A DNA stretch of 64,000 bases from Mantis religiosa. Lineage: Eukaryota; Arthropoda; Insecta; Mantodea; Mantidae. How positions within the stretch are numbered: the first letter of the stretch is position 1; the number at the start of each line of letters is the position of its first letter. Of this stretch, positions 46,242-59,122 are shown one piece after another. The notes beneath the pieces were generated by a model. The model did not search any database. It worked only from the letters and a program-made list of their open reading frames with translations, and was not told the DNA's origin. The position numbers and the translations under genes were made by a program. The stretch covers positions 75,266,336 to 75,330,335 of the forward strand of contig CM060953.1 in NCBI GenBank assembly GCA_030765055.1, in the 5' to 3' direction.

Positions 46242-46454
46242 ATAGTAATAATCACACTAGAATGAAAAAATCTGGCGTTTAGAATATTTGCTGAGGAATA
46301 TGCAGAAAATAGGGATAGGGATAGTATGGGGGGAAAATTCCTAAAAAAATGATGAACCTTCCAGGAAATAACAAGGGAATTTTGAATAACTTTAATGAAT
46401 GATGTCACCATTCTTACGTATACGTTTAAGCTTAAGTATTAGCTATATGCTCAT

Positions 46455-46806
46455 TGAGATTTTGAGAAATATATTTGGAGCGATGAGGGATTTGGACGGA
46501 TGGAGAATGCGGACTAACTTGTATTTACAGTGCCTAATTGGACAACCAAATATATTAGTGAAAATTAAACAAGGAAGAATAAGGATTGACCATGTGTAGG
46601 TAATGTTGGAAACCAGTGTAGTTAAGAAGATATTCATAGGAAAGCTGGATGGCAGAAGGAGAAGACGAAGATCCAGGAAAAGATGGGTAGATGATGTAGA
46701 AGAACACTTGAGCAAGATGGGGGTTAAAAGCTGGAAAAGAAAAGCAGAGGACCCAGTAGAATGGAAGAGTGTTGTTAGGGAGGCCAAGGAACTACATGGC
46801 CTGTAG
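46455..46806 (+). mobile_element. LINE C-terminal fragment with trinucleotide tail
   Basis: Translation: EILRNIFGAMRDLDGWRMR, then LQCLIGQPNILVKIKQGRI and a second frame with METSVVKKIFIGKLDGRR-like sequence, SRKRWVDDVEEHLSKMG and VEWKSVVREAKELHGL, then a stop at 46804. This is the end of the same LINE family as at 55085-56455. One stop/frameshift lies near 46597. It is followed immediately by the (ATC)n tail, as expected for a LINE 3' end. Confidence 0.82.
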
Positions 46807-46808
46807 TA

Positions 46809-46810
46809 CT

Positions 46811-46875
<65 letters not shown>

Positions 46876-46876
46876 A
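46809..46876. repeat. Two-phase LINE tail, (ATC)n then (GTC)n
   Basis: About 12 ATC units pass directly into about 9-10 CGT/GTC units, with no interruption. Confidence 0.95.
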
Positions 46877-47795
46877 ATTAGTTATATGCATGAATTCGTT
46901 GTTTTAGTGCATTAATTTTAATTAATAAATCACAGTTTGGATTTTAAAAATTGCATAGTATGTAATTTATAAGGAATTTAGAGTAATCTTACGTCATTTT
47001 CCAGATGATTTTATAATTTGGGAACTGTTTATTTTCCATATACGTCTGCGTGTAGCTAAAGAATATATAGACTATAAATCTGTCAACTGCAGCAGAGACA
47101 CAATGTTTCTATTACGCCTGTAGTTCGTGTTATATAAATGAATGAGCGAGAGGAAAGAAAGGACATCACACGGAACACTGGAGTTCTCAGCACCATTTAA
47201 TGCTATCTGTAGTTTCTTCGTTTTACTGCTTTTTGTCTTCCTTTCTTTCTCCTCTTAATCTTTGACACGGATGAGTGAGTACATGGGACTGGATAGAAGG
47301 TATATAAACTGAAAGACAAGAGTTTCTCTGACCAGAGGGAAATATGAGGGCTGTATGAAGATTCCGCTGCCAAGAGTATTCTTTGCTCTGTCACGCAAGC
47401 ACCGTTTTCTCTATTTTCTTTGCGTTCTAAGTCAATTCTCGGTGTACACGACGCTCAAAAACTATGAAAAGGAACCCGTACATTCTTTCCCTGTATATTG
47501 TCACTGACGAACGTTCCCAAGCTTATTTATAATGTTGTTGATAATAACGCAACAGAGTTGATTTATCTGAAATGTATGTTAATTCTTAAACGAAGTAAAC
47601 ACGAGGTTCCTTTGCTCTCAAGTACATGGCACGATAGCATGTGATTTAGCGGTAGTGATGACATATTTGTTTATATGACTTATATCACCTACCTTGTTTC
47701 GAACTGGATTAGTCATATGTCGCCATTCGAAGGTGTGTTGTGCCGAGTGCGAGAGCTAAATTATTTTATTGGTCGTTTATTGCGCGTGTACTTAT
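46877..47795. other. AT-rich spacer, nothing recognised
   Basis: No signature seen. Confidence 0.5.
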
Positions 47796-47805
47796 TATAT
47801 GTATA

Positions 47806-48245
47806 ATGGCAGAGTCTACCGCCCGTTTCTCGCTGAAGCATTGCAAGGGAAAACCTTTACAAAGCGTCGAAAAAAGAATTGTGTTGCATGTGTTTAATGC
47901 ACTCACAGAGAAGAATCCGTCTTTGTCAGTGAGAGAAGTTGAGCAGCTGTGCCCTGAACTTACAGGTGTGTTAGATGCGTAGGAACATCGCGACAAGAAA
48001 TTGAAACAACAGGAAAACTTACCACTCCAGGGGCGATATTGCTGTGTGGCGAAGACGTTATTTAAGGACAATCAGACTGTACCGGGAGACAAATCGCAAA
48101 ATATACTACCTTGACGAGACTTGGGCGAATGAAGGACACACAAGTATGGCGTGACACAACTTTTAAGACTGAAAGACAAGAATTTTTGCAAGGTATGTGT
48201 GCTGGATTAAAAAGTCCCTGTGGAAAAGGCCGAAGACCTTTCATT
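47806..48245 (+). pseudogene. DDE (IS630/Tc1-like) transposase pseudogene with internal deletion
   Basis: ATG at 47806 begins MAESTARFSLKHCKGKPLQ, followed by SVEKRIVLHVFNAL and SVREVEQLCPELTGV, the N-terminal helix-turn-helix region. After a frameshift near 47974 comes RCVGTSRQEIETTGKLTTPG. The text then jumps to IYYLDETWANEGHT, which carries the first catalytic Asp (LDETW), and, in another frame, VWRDTTFKTERQEFLQG and GLKSPCGKGRRPF. The segment between the helix-turn-helix and the LDETW box is shorter than normal, and the second Asp and Glu regions are missing. No TIRs were seen. Confidence 0.75.
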
Positions 48246-49858
48246 ATAAACTTATTTCAATTTTATTGCTCATTCATTCAGTTTCAACTTGCTCAGTTTC
48301 ATTATAAATTCATTATTTTTGCATGCCTTCATATTCTCATGTGTATGATTTTATCTTCCTGGCAATTATTATGCAATTTACTACAGTTTTAAATGTGACG
48401 GGAAGGCACCGCCTATGGTCTATGGTGCGAAAGCATTAGCCAATTAGGATGAGGGGGGAATGTAGTTGCACGCGGAGTGATATATGTCAGCGGGGCAAGG
48501 TTATATGAAACAGAGATTAGAATTTGAATTATACATCCAATAGGTGTAACTAGGTTGTTATTTGCCTAGACTCTGAACATTTAAATAATATTTAGGATAT
48601 ACACAGTGCAAGTGTAATGGTAGTATTTATAAGAATACTTAGAGTAATGAAGGTTGCCAAAGCCATTACTGGTTTACTGTCTTAAGCAGCCTATAAATTG
48701 GAATTTCCTCTTTAATTTCATAGGTCCAAAAGAACTAGCTGTCGCTAACTGACTCTTAACCCTTCCTCCCCCCATACACACCGACTCTTTAATTTCAAAT
48801 ATAGGTATTTTATAAAGATGGATGCATTACCGATTTTAAATAGAAATTTCCAAAATAACTTTTGTATTGCACTGTGAATTCTCCACCACTTCACAAATAT
48901 CTGCCAACTGTTACACACTTTAGATGAGTAGTTCAATTTTTATGAGAATGTTTATTCTGTAAATTGATATTGTAACAGATTCTGACACAGCATAACTCAC
49001 TCACGCACACATGCTGCACTGAATAAGTCTCCATAAACGCACGAATATTCAATAAATCTAATCCCATTTTCATATAACAGAGAACAACTTTAATGCATCA
49101 ATTCTACCTTTATGCTGTTACTATTTGACCTTTAAGTTCACTTAATATCAATAGATTAAACCAGAAATATTAGCTCTGTGCTTTCAAATACGTTATGTTA
49201 AACCTTATCTTCTTTTGGGACTAATAATAGCTCTAGTTTATGGTTCTTTCAAAGAAGCAGGTAAGTACTGCAGTGTAAATCTGTTTCCTTGTGCTGCAAA
49301 AGTAAGCTTGAGATAAAGCAGTAGTAATTAGTGTTTTGCAAGCTCTGCGATTGTGCACAGCAGTTGTAAAGCGGAATTAGGAACTTGCACCACAGGCATG
49401 TGGTGTAGTGACGTCACGCAACGACCTCTAGCTCAACCTGTTGCTAAGGTCATCTCCCAGCTTTGCGTGTCCCAAAGGAATATTTCTACCACAACTTAGC
49501 CAAAGCTTTCTTGAAGGTCAGTCTGCTCTTCTCCTGTAGCAAAATCCTGCAGAGGTTGCCTTTGCTCTACTACCATTTCCCTTACGGGTCCAAGAAACTA
49601 CTTTCTGCAGCTTAGATCTCTTTCCTGGATTTAATTTCCACTCAAATATGTACGTTTTAAAAATTTGGAGGTACACTTCTAAAATATGCCTACACTAATC
49701 TCTTTCCTTCTAAGCCTACTGTAATGTCAAAATCTATAATACATTATTATTAATTAGAGTTGACTATATCGATTAGAGTTCATTTTTAATAAAAGTTGGA
49801 GCAAATAATGCCATAGTTGAACGTAAATGATAAATTCGGCGTTTTATTTTGTATCTTA
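48246..49858. other. AT-rich spacer, nothing recognised
   Basis: Only short frames; no repeat family was recognised. Confidence 0.5.
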
Positions 49859-49859
49859 A

Positions 49860-49972
49860 GCTCTATAATGAGATATCGCATTTCCGTTCCCACTCCAATT
49901 TGGCTGCCCATCTTTTCTTCGGTCTTCCCTGGCTTCTTGTACTTTCAGTTTATAGTTTATGGCTACTTTATG
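49860..49972 (-). mobile_element. LINE tail (left of SINE insertion)
   Basis: The minus translation includes RSQGRPKKRWAAKLEWERK followed by a stop, a LINE C-terminal GRP.KRW motif. It continues across the SINE at 50199. Confidence 0.75.
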
Positions 49973-50198
49973 CCCGCCTCGTTAGCGTAGATGGCAGCGT
50001 GTCTGCCTCACGTTCAAGTGGTCCCGAGTTCGAATCTTGGTCAGGGTGAGCTACCTGGATAAGGTTTTTCCGGGATTTTCTCTTATCCTTAAAGACGAAT
50101 GTCGGGTAGCTCTAAGCTCCATGGACCCTGGACACATTTCAGCCATCTCATTCACCGTCCAATATGAGTTAACGTTGTAGGACGTACAATTACAAAAA
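49973..50198 (+). mobile_element. Val-tRNA-like SINE with perfect 14-bp TSD, inside a LINE
   Basis: Starts CCCGCCTCGTTAGCGTAGAT and ends with GGACGTACAATTACAAAAA. ATGGCTACTTTATG is duplicated exactly at 49959-49972 and 50199-50212. Box B (GAGTTCGAATCTTGG) is intact. Confidence 0.95.
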
Positions 50199-51190
50199 AT
50201 GGCTACTTTATGGCTAGCTGTGTTTCTTCTACTTTTAATAGATCCCTAATATGTTGACACCGTTTTTTTCTTGTTCAGTGTACCTTATATTTACTATTAC
50301 AAATTTCACTTGTAATGTATTCTTGTACTATTTCTGTTTGTTAAAGTCCATGCTTCTGATCTGTATATGAGAGTTGGTCCTGCCGTTGATTTGTACAATT
50401 TTACTATGCAGTATTTACGGGCCTTGTTTTTAATGTTCCTTTTTAATGCGTCTGTTATATAGTTAAATTTATTTATTTTCTCTATTAATCAGTTTCTCCC
50501 TAGTCCCAGACAATGCATTCCAAATACTTTTAAGTGTGATGCTTGATCTGTTATTACATTGTCTAAACCAATTTTTGATAACTGGGTTCATTCCTCTAAA
50601 AGTCATCTTTTGGATTTATTTCCTGATGTTTTCATTCCATATTCAGTACAAATTTTATTTAAACAGTGTGGCAGTGTGCAGTCATCTTCATAAGTGTCCA
50701 TTAGTATCTGACCATCTGCAACATAGCCTTGAAACATTAATCCTGCTATTAACTTTGTTTGACCAAATTTTATTTCGTCAATATACAAAATCAAAAAGTG
50801 CGATTGATAAAGGATAACCTACTCTTACACAACTATTAATTATCACTGGTTTTCTTGTTTTATTCTTATTTTTGTATCAGTATAGATAATTTTTATAACT
50901 TCAATTAGCTGTAATGGTATGCCTCTTCTTTTTAAAATCATTCACAGTGGTAGTTGGTCAAACGTTTTGAAATAGTCCATAACTAGTAAGTGCCTCTCTA
51001 AAATTTGTTTTCTTCTTTTTTCTATAATTTGATTCAGAGTAAAAGCTTATCAGTAGTGCCACTTCCTCTTCTAAAACCCGTTTGTTATTCTATTATCTCA
51101 TCGTTAATTATCATTTTCTATGCTCTTAGCTCTTTCCTTCTAAATTCCACAACCTGCATGTTTTTCATATATTCAGACTGTGGTCATTTA
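50199..51190 (-). pseudogene. LINE reverse transcriptase relic (right of SINE insertion)
   Basis: The minus frame at 50603-50794 contains IDEIKFGQTKLIAGLMFQGY, then VADGQILMDTYEDDCT and LNKICTEYGMKTSGNKSK. This is the RT region around the YADDxxL box, here VADGQIL, with the second catalytic Asp changed to Gly. Further right, at about 50930-51110, the complement gives an RT AFD-type block in broken frames. No intact endonuclease. Confidence 0.75.
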
Positions 51191-51845
51191 TAAACTTCCA
51201 TCTTCATCAAATATGACATCAATAATGATAGTGTAATTAAATCAATTTCTTGGAATAGAAGATTGTAATGTTCTAATTTCCTTTTCTGTGCCATCATGAT
51301 TAAATTTATACAAACAGTAAAATATTCATATATTGTACGTTATGAGTACTGTTTTCGTGTCTCAATGCATAAATTCCAGAGTGAATTCTCTGTATAATAA
51401 TATCAATATGCATTAGAGCATTCATTCAGGGTTTTGATCAATTTTCTTCCCATTATATCTGAAACGTTTTATCTCGAATTCTTCAGTAAAAATAAACAAC
51501 ATATATCTTTCAAATTTAACTCATCGGGTTTACTAGTTGATACTAAAATTATTATCGCGTTACGGTTAAGAATATAGGTTCTGATTCGTCTTCAAGTAAT
51601 TAATGAATTCCTACTGACATAGGTAACTATGTCTTTCTTGGTTATATCTAGAATGCTTTACCAACTTGCGGATGCTATTTGAAACCATTTTATTTACACT
51701 ATCATGCCATTTTGAAATGCATTTTTCAATTGTCCATGCTGCTTGCAATTAGCTATTCACGACCATACAGATATCATTTTGGTCTAACACTGTATATCCA
51801 AATAATGGTCTCAAACTCTCACTATCGTTATTTAATTTTTATTTT
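51191..51845. other. AT-rich spacer, nothing recognised
   Basis: No signature seen. Confidence 0.45.
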
Positions 51846-51849
51846 TAGT

Positions 51850-52155
51850 TAAAAAGTAGGATTAGGATTACCACGGAGAGGAATCGGCAACGAAACCTAA
51901 GGCTTATTGTACCTAAGTGGGGTATATCCGGGAGAAAGGATGAAGCGAGAGGAGACAGGGACGGCCAATCCAAGGAGACACGACAGCCCCGAGAAGCCGC
52001 CGAAACTTCTCCGCTAAAAGAGACCATAGATGCGAGATAATATGAAATGATAATGGAGATGAAATAAATGGATTGACTAGAAATTCGAGGATGTAATTAG
52101 CCTAACCAGCATTCGTCTGGCAAACCGGGAAAACCACCGAAAAGAACCATGGGTG
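51850..52155 (-). mobile_element. 655-bp SINE-like element, headless and internally deleted
   Basis: Shares AAGTGGGGTATATCC/GGGAGAAAGGATGAAGCGAG-type 3' sequence and the GATGTAATTAGCCTAACCAG and CATTCGTCTGGCAAACC blocks with the elements at 7000 and 60560. It stops at CCATGGGTGCC, before the tRNA-like head. Roughly 300 bp of the body are missing. Confidence 0.7.
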
Positions 52156-52274
52156 CCATATGTTTGTTGTAATCGATTAATTTAGCATTGTATTACTGTT
52201 ATAGCCATACGTTGCTATATACCAGTACAAATACGTAATTAAATGTACTGAGTTGTTCTATTGGTTCATTATAA

Positions 52275-53580
52275 CTATTACGTGTTTCAAATGGGAAGAG
52301 TTCTGGAGTCCAGCTAATCAGATGCCGTATCACACTCAGCGTTGCCAGCTTGTTACCCCACTCCTTTTATACTTCCCACTCGCTCGCACACTCATACAAC
52401 ATGCAGGTCTGCTTGGTGCAGACGTAAGAGTAGGCAAATTATATTTTACAAACTTTTACAATGATGCAGTTGCCAAAATCAAAATTAGAAAAAGCATTAT
52501 CGCAAATTATGTATATTTTTAAATACTATAACCATAATTATAGTTTATGAATTACCTGCGTTTCTAATCCAAATGCGGGACACACTTTTTTTACCTACAC
52601 TACACGCTTCAGCAGCAAGGCATTGAGCATTTTTGAAATCGAGCTGATTTCTATATGCCTCATTGCCCAATTTTTTGAAGAACGTGTACACCTTAAAACA
52701 ATACTTCGAGCCTGACTTCGCAATAATTGCCTTTTTGGCTCGCCACTAAATTCATTGCAAGAAGCCATTGCACTATTTAACTCCTACTCTACTGTTGTGT
52801 AAAGAACAACTGAATGATATTGATCTGAACTCTCCAGAGTAAATAAACATTTCGTATCTAGCATTCATTCATAAACATAAGCATACAGCATTCCACAGGC
52901 TAACAGGAAATGAAGTGTTTGCTTTTACTCGAATTTAACACCTTGACTTATTCACAGTAATTCTTTCATCCCGTCATATAGTAGTTTCAATTTCAGTTCT
53001 GAGTAATTAAAAGTATATGTAAATACACACCAACCACTTTGAACTCTCTAGAGTAAATAGAGATTACGAACCCTTCATAGACAAAGATATAATGTGACCA
53101 GATACGTTCTGCCAAGACAGCAGGAAATTTATTGTTTCCTCTCGCTCGAATTGGCTTATTCAAAGTAATTCTTTTATCACGTCATGTCAAACATTTACGT
53201 TTCAGTTCTGAGTAATTACAAATATACGTACACGCTTACATGCCAAACAATAATGATATGCATACAGTGTTTACGTCGCGAATTATTGTTATAATACAAG
53301 TAACAGTGGTTTATTTATTTGTATTATAAAAACTATTTGAGCTAAAAATATGGGGTTTTCATCGTTACATACATTACTCTCTAACTTACACATGGATCAG
53401 TTTTGGCGAAATCTGAATTTTTGTCTTAGCGCGAATAGTATTTCATACAGAATGATTATGTTGGCGCTCCTCACACATCACTTAGCGGGAATGCAATACG
53501 ACAACACCGCGGAACTCCCATTGGTTGCTCGCCTAGTAGCGCTCAAAGACAAACACCTTCCCATTTGAAACACATAATAG
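52275..53580 (-). mobile_element. IS630/Tc1-like DDE element, copy B (one-exon, non-autonomous)
   Basis: Inverted relative to copy A, with ends CTATTACGTGTTTCAAATGG and CCATTTGAAACACATAATAG. Length 1306 bp. It is collinear with copy A, including the repeated AGAATTACT/CTCTAGAG blocks in the 5' half. Confidence 0.86.
52556..52768 (-). pseudogene. N-terminal transposase exon, copy B
   Basis: The minus strand starts MASCNEFSGEPKRQLLRSQA. A one-base deletion in the T-run shifts the frame after ARSIVL; the continuation NEAYRNQLDFKNAQCLAAEA and GKKSVSRIWIRNAG is readable in the next frame. The exon ends at CAG followed by GTAATT (donor-like). Here the codon after NE is GCA, where copy A has TAA. 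Confidence 0.75.
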
Positions 53581-55084
53581 GCATAGGAATCCTTTAGCAG
53601 TTAGATTCAAGCAACGGATAGCAAACCATTTTCACTAGAATGAACTCAGTGGCCAAGATACAATAATAGGCAAATAAATGTCGGTTTGTTTGGCAGCAGC
53701 AAACACCAAAGGACTGTAGGAGGGATGGGAGGTTCCTTACTTAAATTTCGAGTAACAATTCAACTTTTCAGCCTCGATTTTAACTCTTAAAGCGTTCTTA
53801 TGCTATACCATAACATTTTTTATGAGAGTGGATTTAATAAAACTTTGTCAATAGCAAAAGAGGTATGCCATCTACTATAAAATTAGTAAGTATTTCTTAT
53901 TAGTATGTGCTAATGATTTCTTACGCATTACAGATTTTCGCATTTTAAATGTTTCGCAGAATCTGTGCCATTTCTAGTTAGGACATGATATATTGATTTC
54001 GTAATAAACCAGCTGGAACTTACATCAGAATAACATAACTAATATGTAAAATCTAGTCCAATAAGACTTAAAGCCATTTTGCAAGGACGTCAAAATCAAG
54101 TGAATCCGTGGAATCTCAAACCTAACTAAAATTGTGTTAAAGGTTTCCATTAATTTCGTTCACGCGTTTATTTAAAATAAGTATTTAATTTCCAGTTTGA
54201 CATAAAAATTGACAGTCTTTTATTCTAGTGTTGCTCCTTTTAATTCATGATGCCAACCCTAAGCTGTGCTCTCTAATGAGCAGTGATGCATATTTTTTTC
54301 CCGGGCGTCAGCACTATTTCGTTAATAATTACAAACTGAAACACGTAGAGCAGAATCCCTCTTCTCATTATGCATGAGCACACTACGATCCAAGCTAGTG
54401 TAATTTGTCTCTACCATTATGCCCGCAAAGGGAAACATTTTCATTAGTGATACAACAAGAACATCACTTTTTCTATGGTTTTAGGAACGCTTTGCTCCCT
54501 AGTGAGTTCTCGCTTGTTACGTTGTCTACATAAAAAGAACAGTTATCAAACGCTAAAGTACAGAACTTTTATTACTTGTAATACTTCTTCTTGTTGGAGA
54601 AAGGTTGTATTACTACAGAAGTTTATAAAAATATTGTGTGTAACTGGTTACGTGACTATTTATTACTAGTTTATGACGATTTTAATAGCTATTCACAGGC
54701 AATAAAGATTACGTTCTACATACTTCGTCTTTCATAACACAAGTGACTTCTTATAAGCTGAGAAAATAACTGACTGCTTTCAGCTAAAGCCAGTAAACTT
54801 ATAAAATAAGCAAACAAAATAAAAAGTCATCTAAATATTAAAAATCAGAATAGGGAATATTTTGAAGAGGGTAAAAATTGTATATATTGATTGTATAAAA
54901 CAGTTTTGAGTAGATATTTACCAATCATCTGCAGGTATATACAACTTAATTGACAACGAGCAGGGCTTCGCTGGCTATTTGCACAAAGTGGAAGATTCCA
55001 CGTTTTACTCATTATGTTAATCTATCGAAATGTGGCGTACAATAATCGTGAATTAAAGGTTAGATAACACCTGATGATACAAGG
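53581..55084. other. AT-rich spacer, nothing recognised
   Basis: No signature seen over 1.5 kb. Confidence 0.5.
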
Positions 55085-55160
55085 TATGTAGGCCCTTGGC
55101 CACCCTAACCAGTCTCTTCCATTCTACACGGTCCTCTGCTTTTCTTCTCCAGCCTTTAAG

Positions 55161-55161
<1 letters not shown>
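55085..55161 (-). mobile_element. LINE C-terminal end (left of SINE nest)
   Basis: The minus translation gives GWRRKAEDRVEWKRLVRVAK and GLHT, the same C terminus as at 46700-46806. The duplicated CTCCAGCCTTTAAGT at 55147-55161 is the SINE target site. Confidence 0.85.

Positions 55162-55162
<1 letters not shown>

Positions 55163-55228
<66 letters not shown>
55163..55228. repeat. (GT)n microsatellite grown from a SINE tail
   Basis: Pure GT run (after TTTGT) between the target duplication and the SINE 3' end. It lies inside the insertion, so it derives from the SINE tail. Confidence 0.95.
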
Positions 55229-55231
<3 letters not shown>

Positions 55232-55412
55232 TGTTTAACGCCCGCTTTTACTACATAAGGCACCGCAGGCGGTGACACTGATAATACATGAGAAGAAGAT
55301 GGAGTACCGGTGGAATGAGATGGCGGGGGAAACCGGAGGTCCCGGAGAAAACCCGCCCCAGCACTGTGTTGTCCACCACAAATCTCACTTTGCGGTCGCC
55401 TGGGATCAAACC

Positions 55413-55659
55413 ATGGCCGCGCTGTGGCTCAGTGGTTAGACCGCTTGGCTCTCACCAAGGCGGCCCGGGTTAGATTCCATGCGACCACGAGATTTGTGGT
55501 GGACAACACGGCGCTGGGACGGGTTTTCTCCGGGACCTCCGGTTTCCCCCGCCATCTCATTCCACCGGTGCTCCATCTTCTTCTCATGTATCAAGAGTGT
55601 CATGGCCTGCGGTGCCGTATGTAGTAAAAGGGGGCATTAAACACTACACATTCATTCAT
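55413..55659 (+). mobile_element. Inner Glu-tRNA-like SINE nested in the outer one
   Basis: The plus-strand copy starts ATGGCCGCGCTGTGGCTCAG and ends GGCATTAAACACTACACATT plus CATTCAT. The outer SINE's TGGGATCAAACC (55401-55412) is repeated as TGGGATCGAACC (55660-55671): a 12-bp duplication with one change. The target site is the outer SINE's box B. Confidence 0.93.
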
Positions 55660-55733
55660 TGGGATCGAACCCGGGCCGCCTTGGTGAGAGCCAAGCGGTC
55701 TAACCACTGAGCCACGGCGCGGCCTCCAGCCTT

Positions 55734-56455
55734 TAAGTCCCAACTTTCTCAAGGCATCTTCTACATCATCTGCCCATCTTTTCCTGGGTCTTCCTCTTCT
55801 CCTTCTACCATCCAGCTTTTCTATGAATATCTTCTTAACTACACTGGTTTCTGGCATTCTCGGCGAATGACCAATCCACCTTATTCTTCCTTGTTTAGTT
55901 TTCACTACTATATTTGGTTCTCCAAATAAGCACTGTAACTCCAAGTTAGTCCGCATTCTCCATCCTTCCAAGTCCCTTATCGCTCCAAATATATTTTTCA
56001 AAATCTTCCTTTCCCACCGTAATAACAACTGTTCTTCTCTGGTTGTCAACACCCATCTTTCTGAACCATACATTATTATTGGTCTCAGTACAATTGTATA
56101 TATTTTAAATTAAGTATTCCTACTGATATTCCTTGATTTAAACATATTCTGCAAGGCATAGAGATATCTGTTACCACTTGCTATTCTTTCTTGAATTTCA
56201 ACTGGATTTTTATTATCTGTCGTTACTAATAGATGCCAGGTATTTACATTTTTCCACTCTTTTATACTCTTTCTTATACAATTTAACTGTAGGTTCTCTA
56301 CTTCTTGCATCCCCATCACCTCCCATCTTCATATATTTGGTTTTACTAACGTTCACTACCAATCCTAGATCCTGTTCTTTCTCTTCCAACACTACATAAC
56401 ACTTGCAAAGATTTAAACACATATAAAGTGAAGGCATGTATAGTAGTCGTAACAC
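55734..56455 (-). pseudogene. LINE reverse transcriptase C-terminal part (right of SINE nest)
   Basis: Minus frames read from the right: LGLVVNVSKTKYMKMGGDGD, then IQERIASGNRYLYALQNMFK and SRNISRNT. These are followed by YTIVLRPIIMYGSERWVLTT, LRWERKILKNIFGAIRDLEG, GRIRWIGHSPRMPE and RRGRPRKRWADDVEDALRK. This order (KTKYM, GNR, YGSE.W, GRPRKRW) is the end of the RT region of an RTE/R-type LINE. It is 5'-truncated near 56455, where the (AAT)n array starts. Frame breaks near 56075-56110 and 56320. Confidence 0.85.
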
Positions 56456-56460
56456 TTTTG

Positions 56461-58336
<1,876 letters not shown>

Positions 58337-58588
58337 GCCCACCTCGGTTGCGCAGATGTTAGCGTATCTGCCTCACGTTCAAGAAGTCCCGAGTTCGAAT
58401 CTCGGTCAGGGTAAGTTACCTGGATAAGGTTTTTCCGGGTTTTTCCCCGTTATCCTTCAAGACGAATGTTGGGTGTCTCTAAGCTCCACTGACCCCAGAT
58501 TCATTTGAGCATAATTTGACTCACTTCATTCACTGTCCGATATGACTTAAAGGTGGAGGACGTAAAATTTAAAAAAAAAACCACACAC
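58337..58588 (+). mobile_element. Val-tRNA-like SINE inserted in (CT)n
   Basis: GCCCACCTCGGTTGCGCAGA starts the head and box B GAGTTCGAATCTCGG is intact. It ends GGAGGACGTAAAATTTAAAA with a (CA)n stub. A target duplication cannot be recognised, because both flanks are CT repeats. Confidence 0.9.
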
Positions 58589-58629
58589 ACACTCTCTCTC
58601 TCTCTCTTTATCTTCTCTCTTTGGTTTCT

Positions 58630-59120
58630 AATTATTGTATAAGGCTTTCACACAATACAGATATCCCAACAAAGTGAGGCAAGCAGAAGATACTACATTA
58701 AACGTTTTGGAAATAATACATGGTCTCTTGTAAATATTGAGAATATGTTAATTTCTGTTGTTCATTATAAACATATATGTTAGCTAGCCACGTGTGTTAG
58801 GTACAAATGACTTTACACCGTCATGTGGTAAACTTTGGTAATTAAATAACAGCATACGTAAGAAACACAGACAAATGTTCCTTCATAACGCTTCTCAAAA
58901 TATTTGGTGTAAATATCGCATACCTATCGTGATCTTAATAACAGTTAAAACAGTTTTTTCGTTATTTACTTTTCTATCGTCTATGTCATTATCATTTCCC
59001 TTCCTGGTCTTCTTCTTCCTCATCTTCTGTATTCTAAATTGTTAAATCATAGTTATTTATGTATTTTGCATAGAATAAGAGTCCAAGCACTTTTGAGAAG
59101 TAACAACAACTATTTTCACC
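58630..59120. other. AT-rich spacer, nothing recognised
   Basis: No signature seen. Confidence 0.45.
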
Positions 59121-59122
59121 TA

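Larger units (their letters stand above)
55162..55733 (-). mobile_element. Outer Glu-tRNA-like SINE with (GT)n tail, split by a second SINE
   Basis: Two pieces, 55162-55412 and 55660-55733, form one minus-strand SINE with its head at the right (complement of GGCCGCGCCGTGGCTCAGTG). Exact 15-bp duplications CTCCAGCCTTTAAGT lie at 55147-55161 and 55734-55748 in the host LINE. The 3' tail is a (GT)n tract as seen on plus. Confidence 0.94.
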
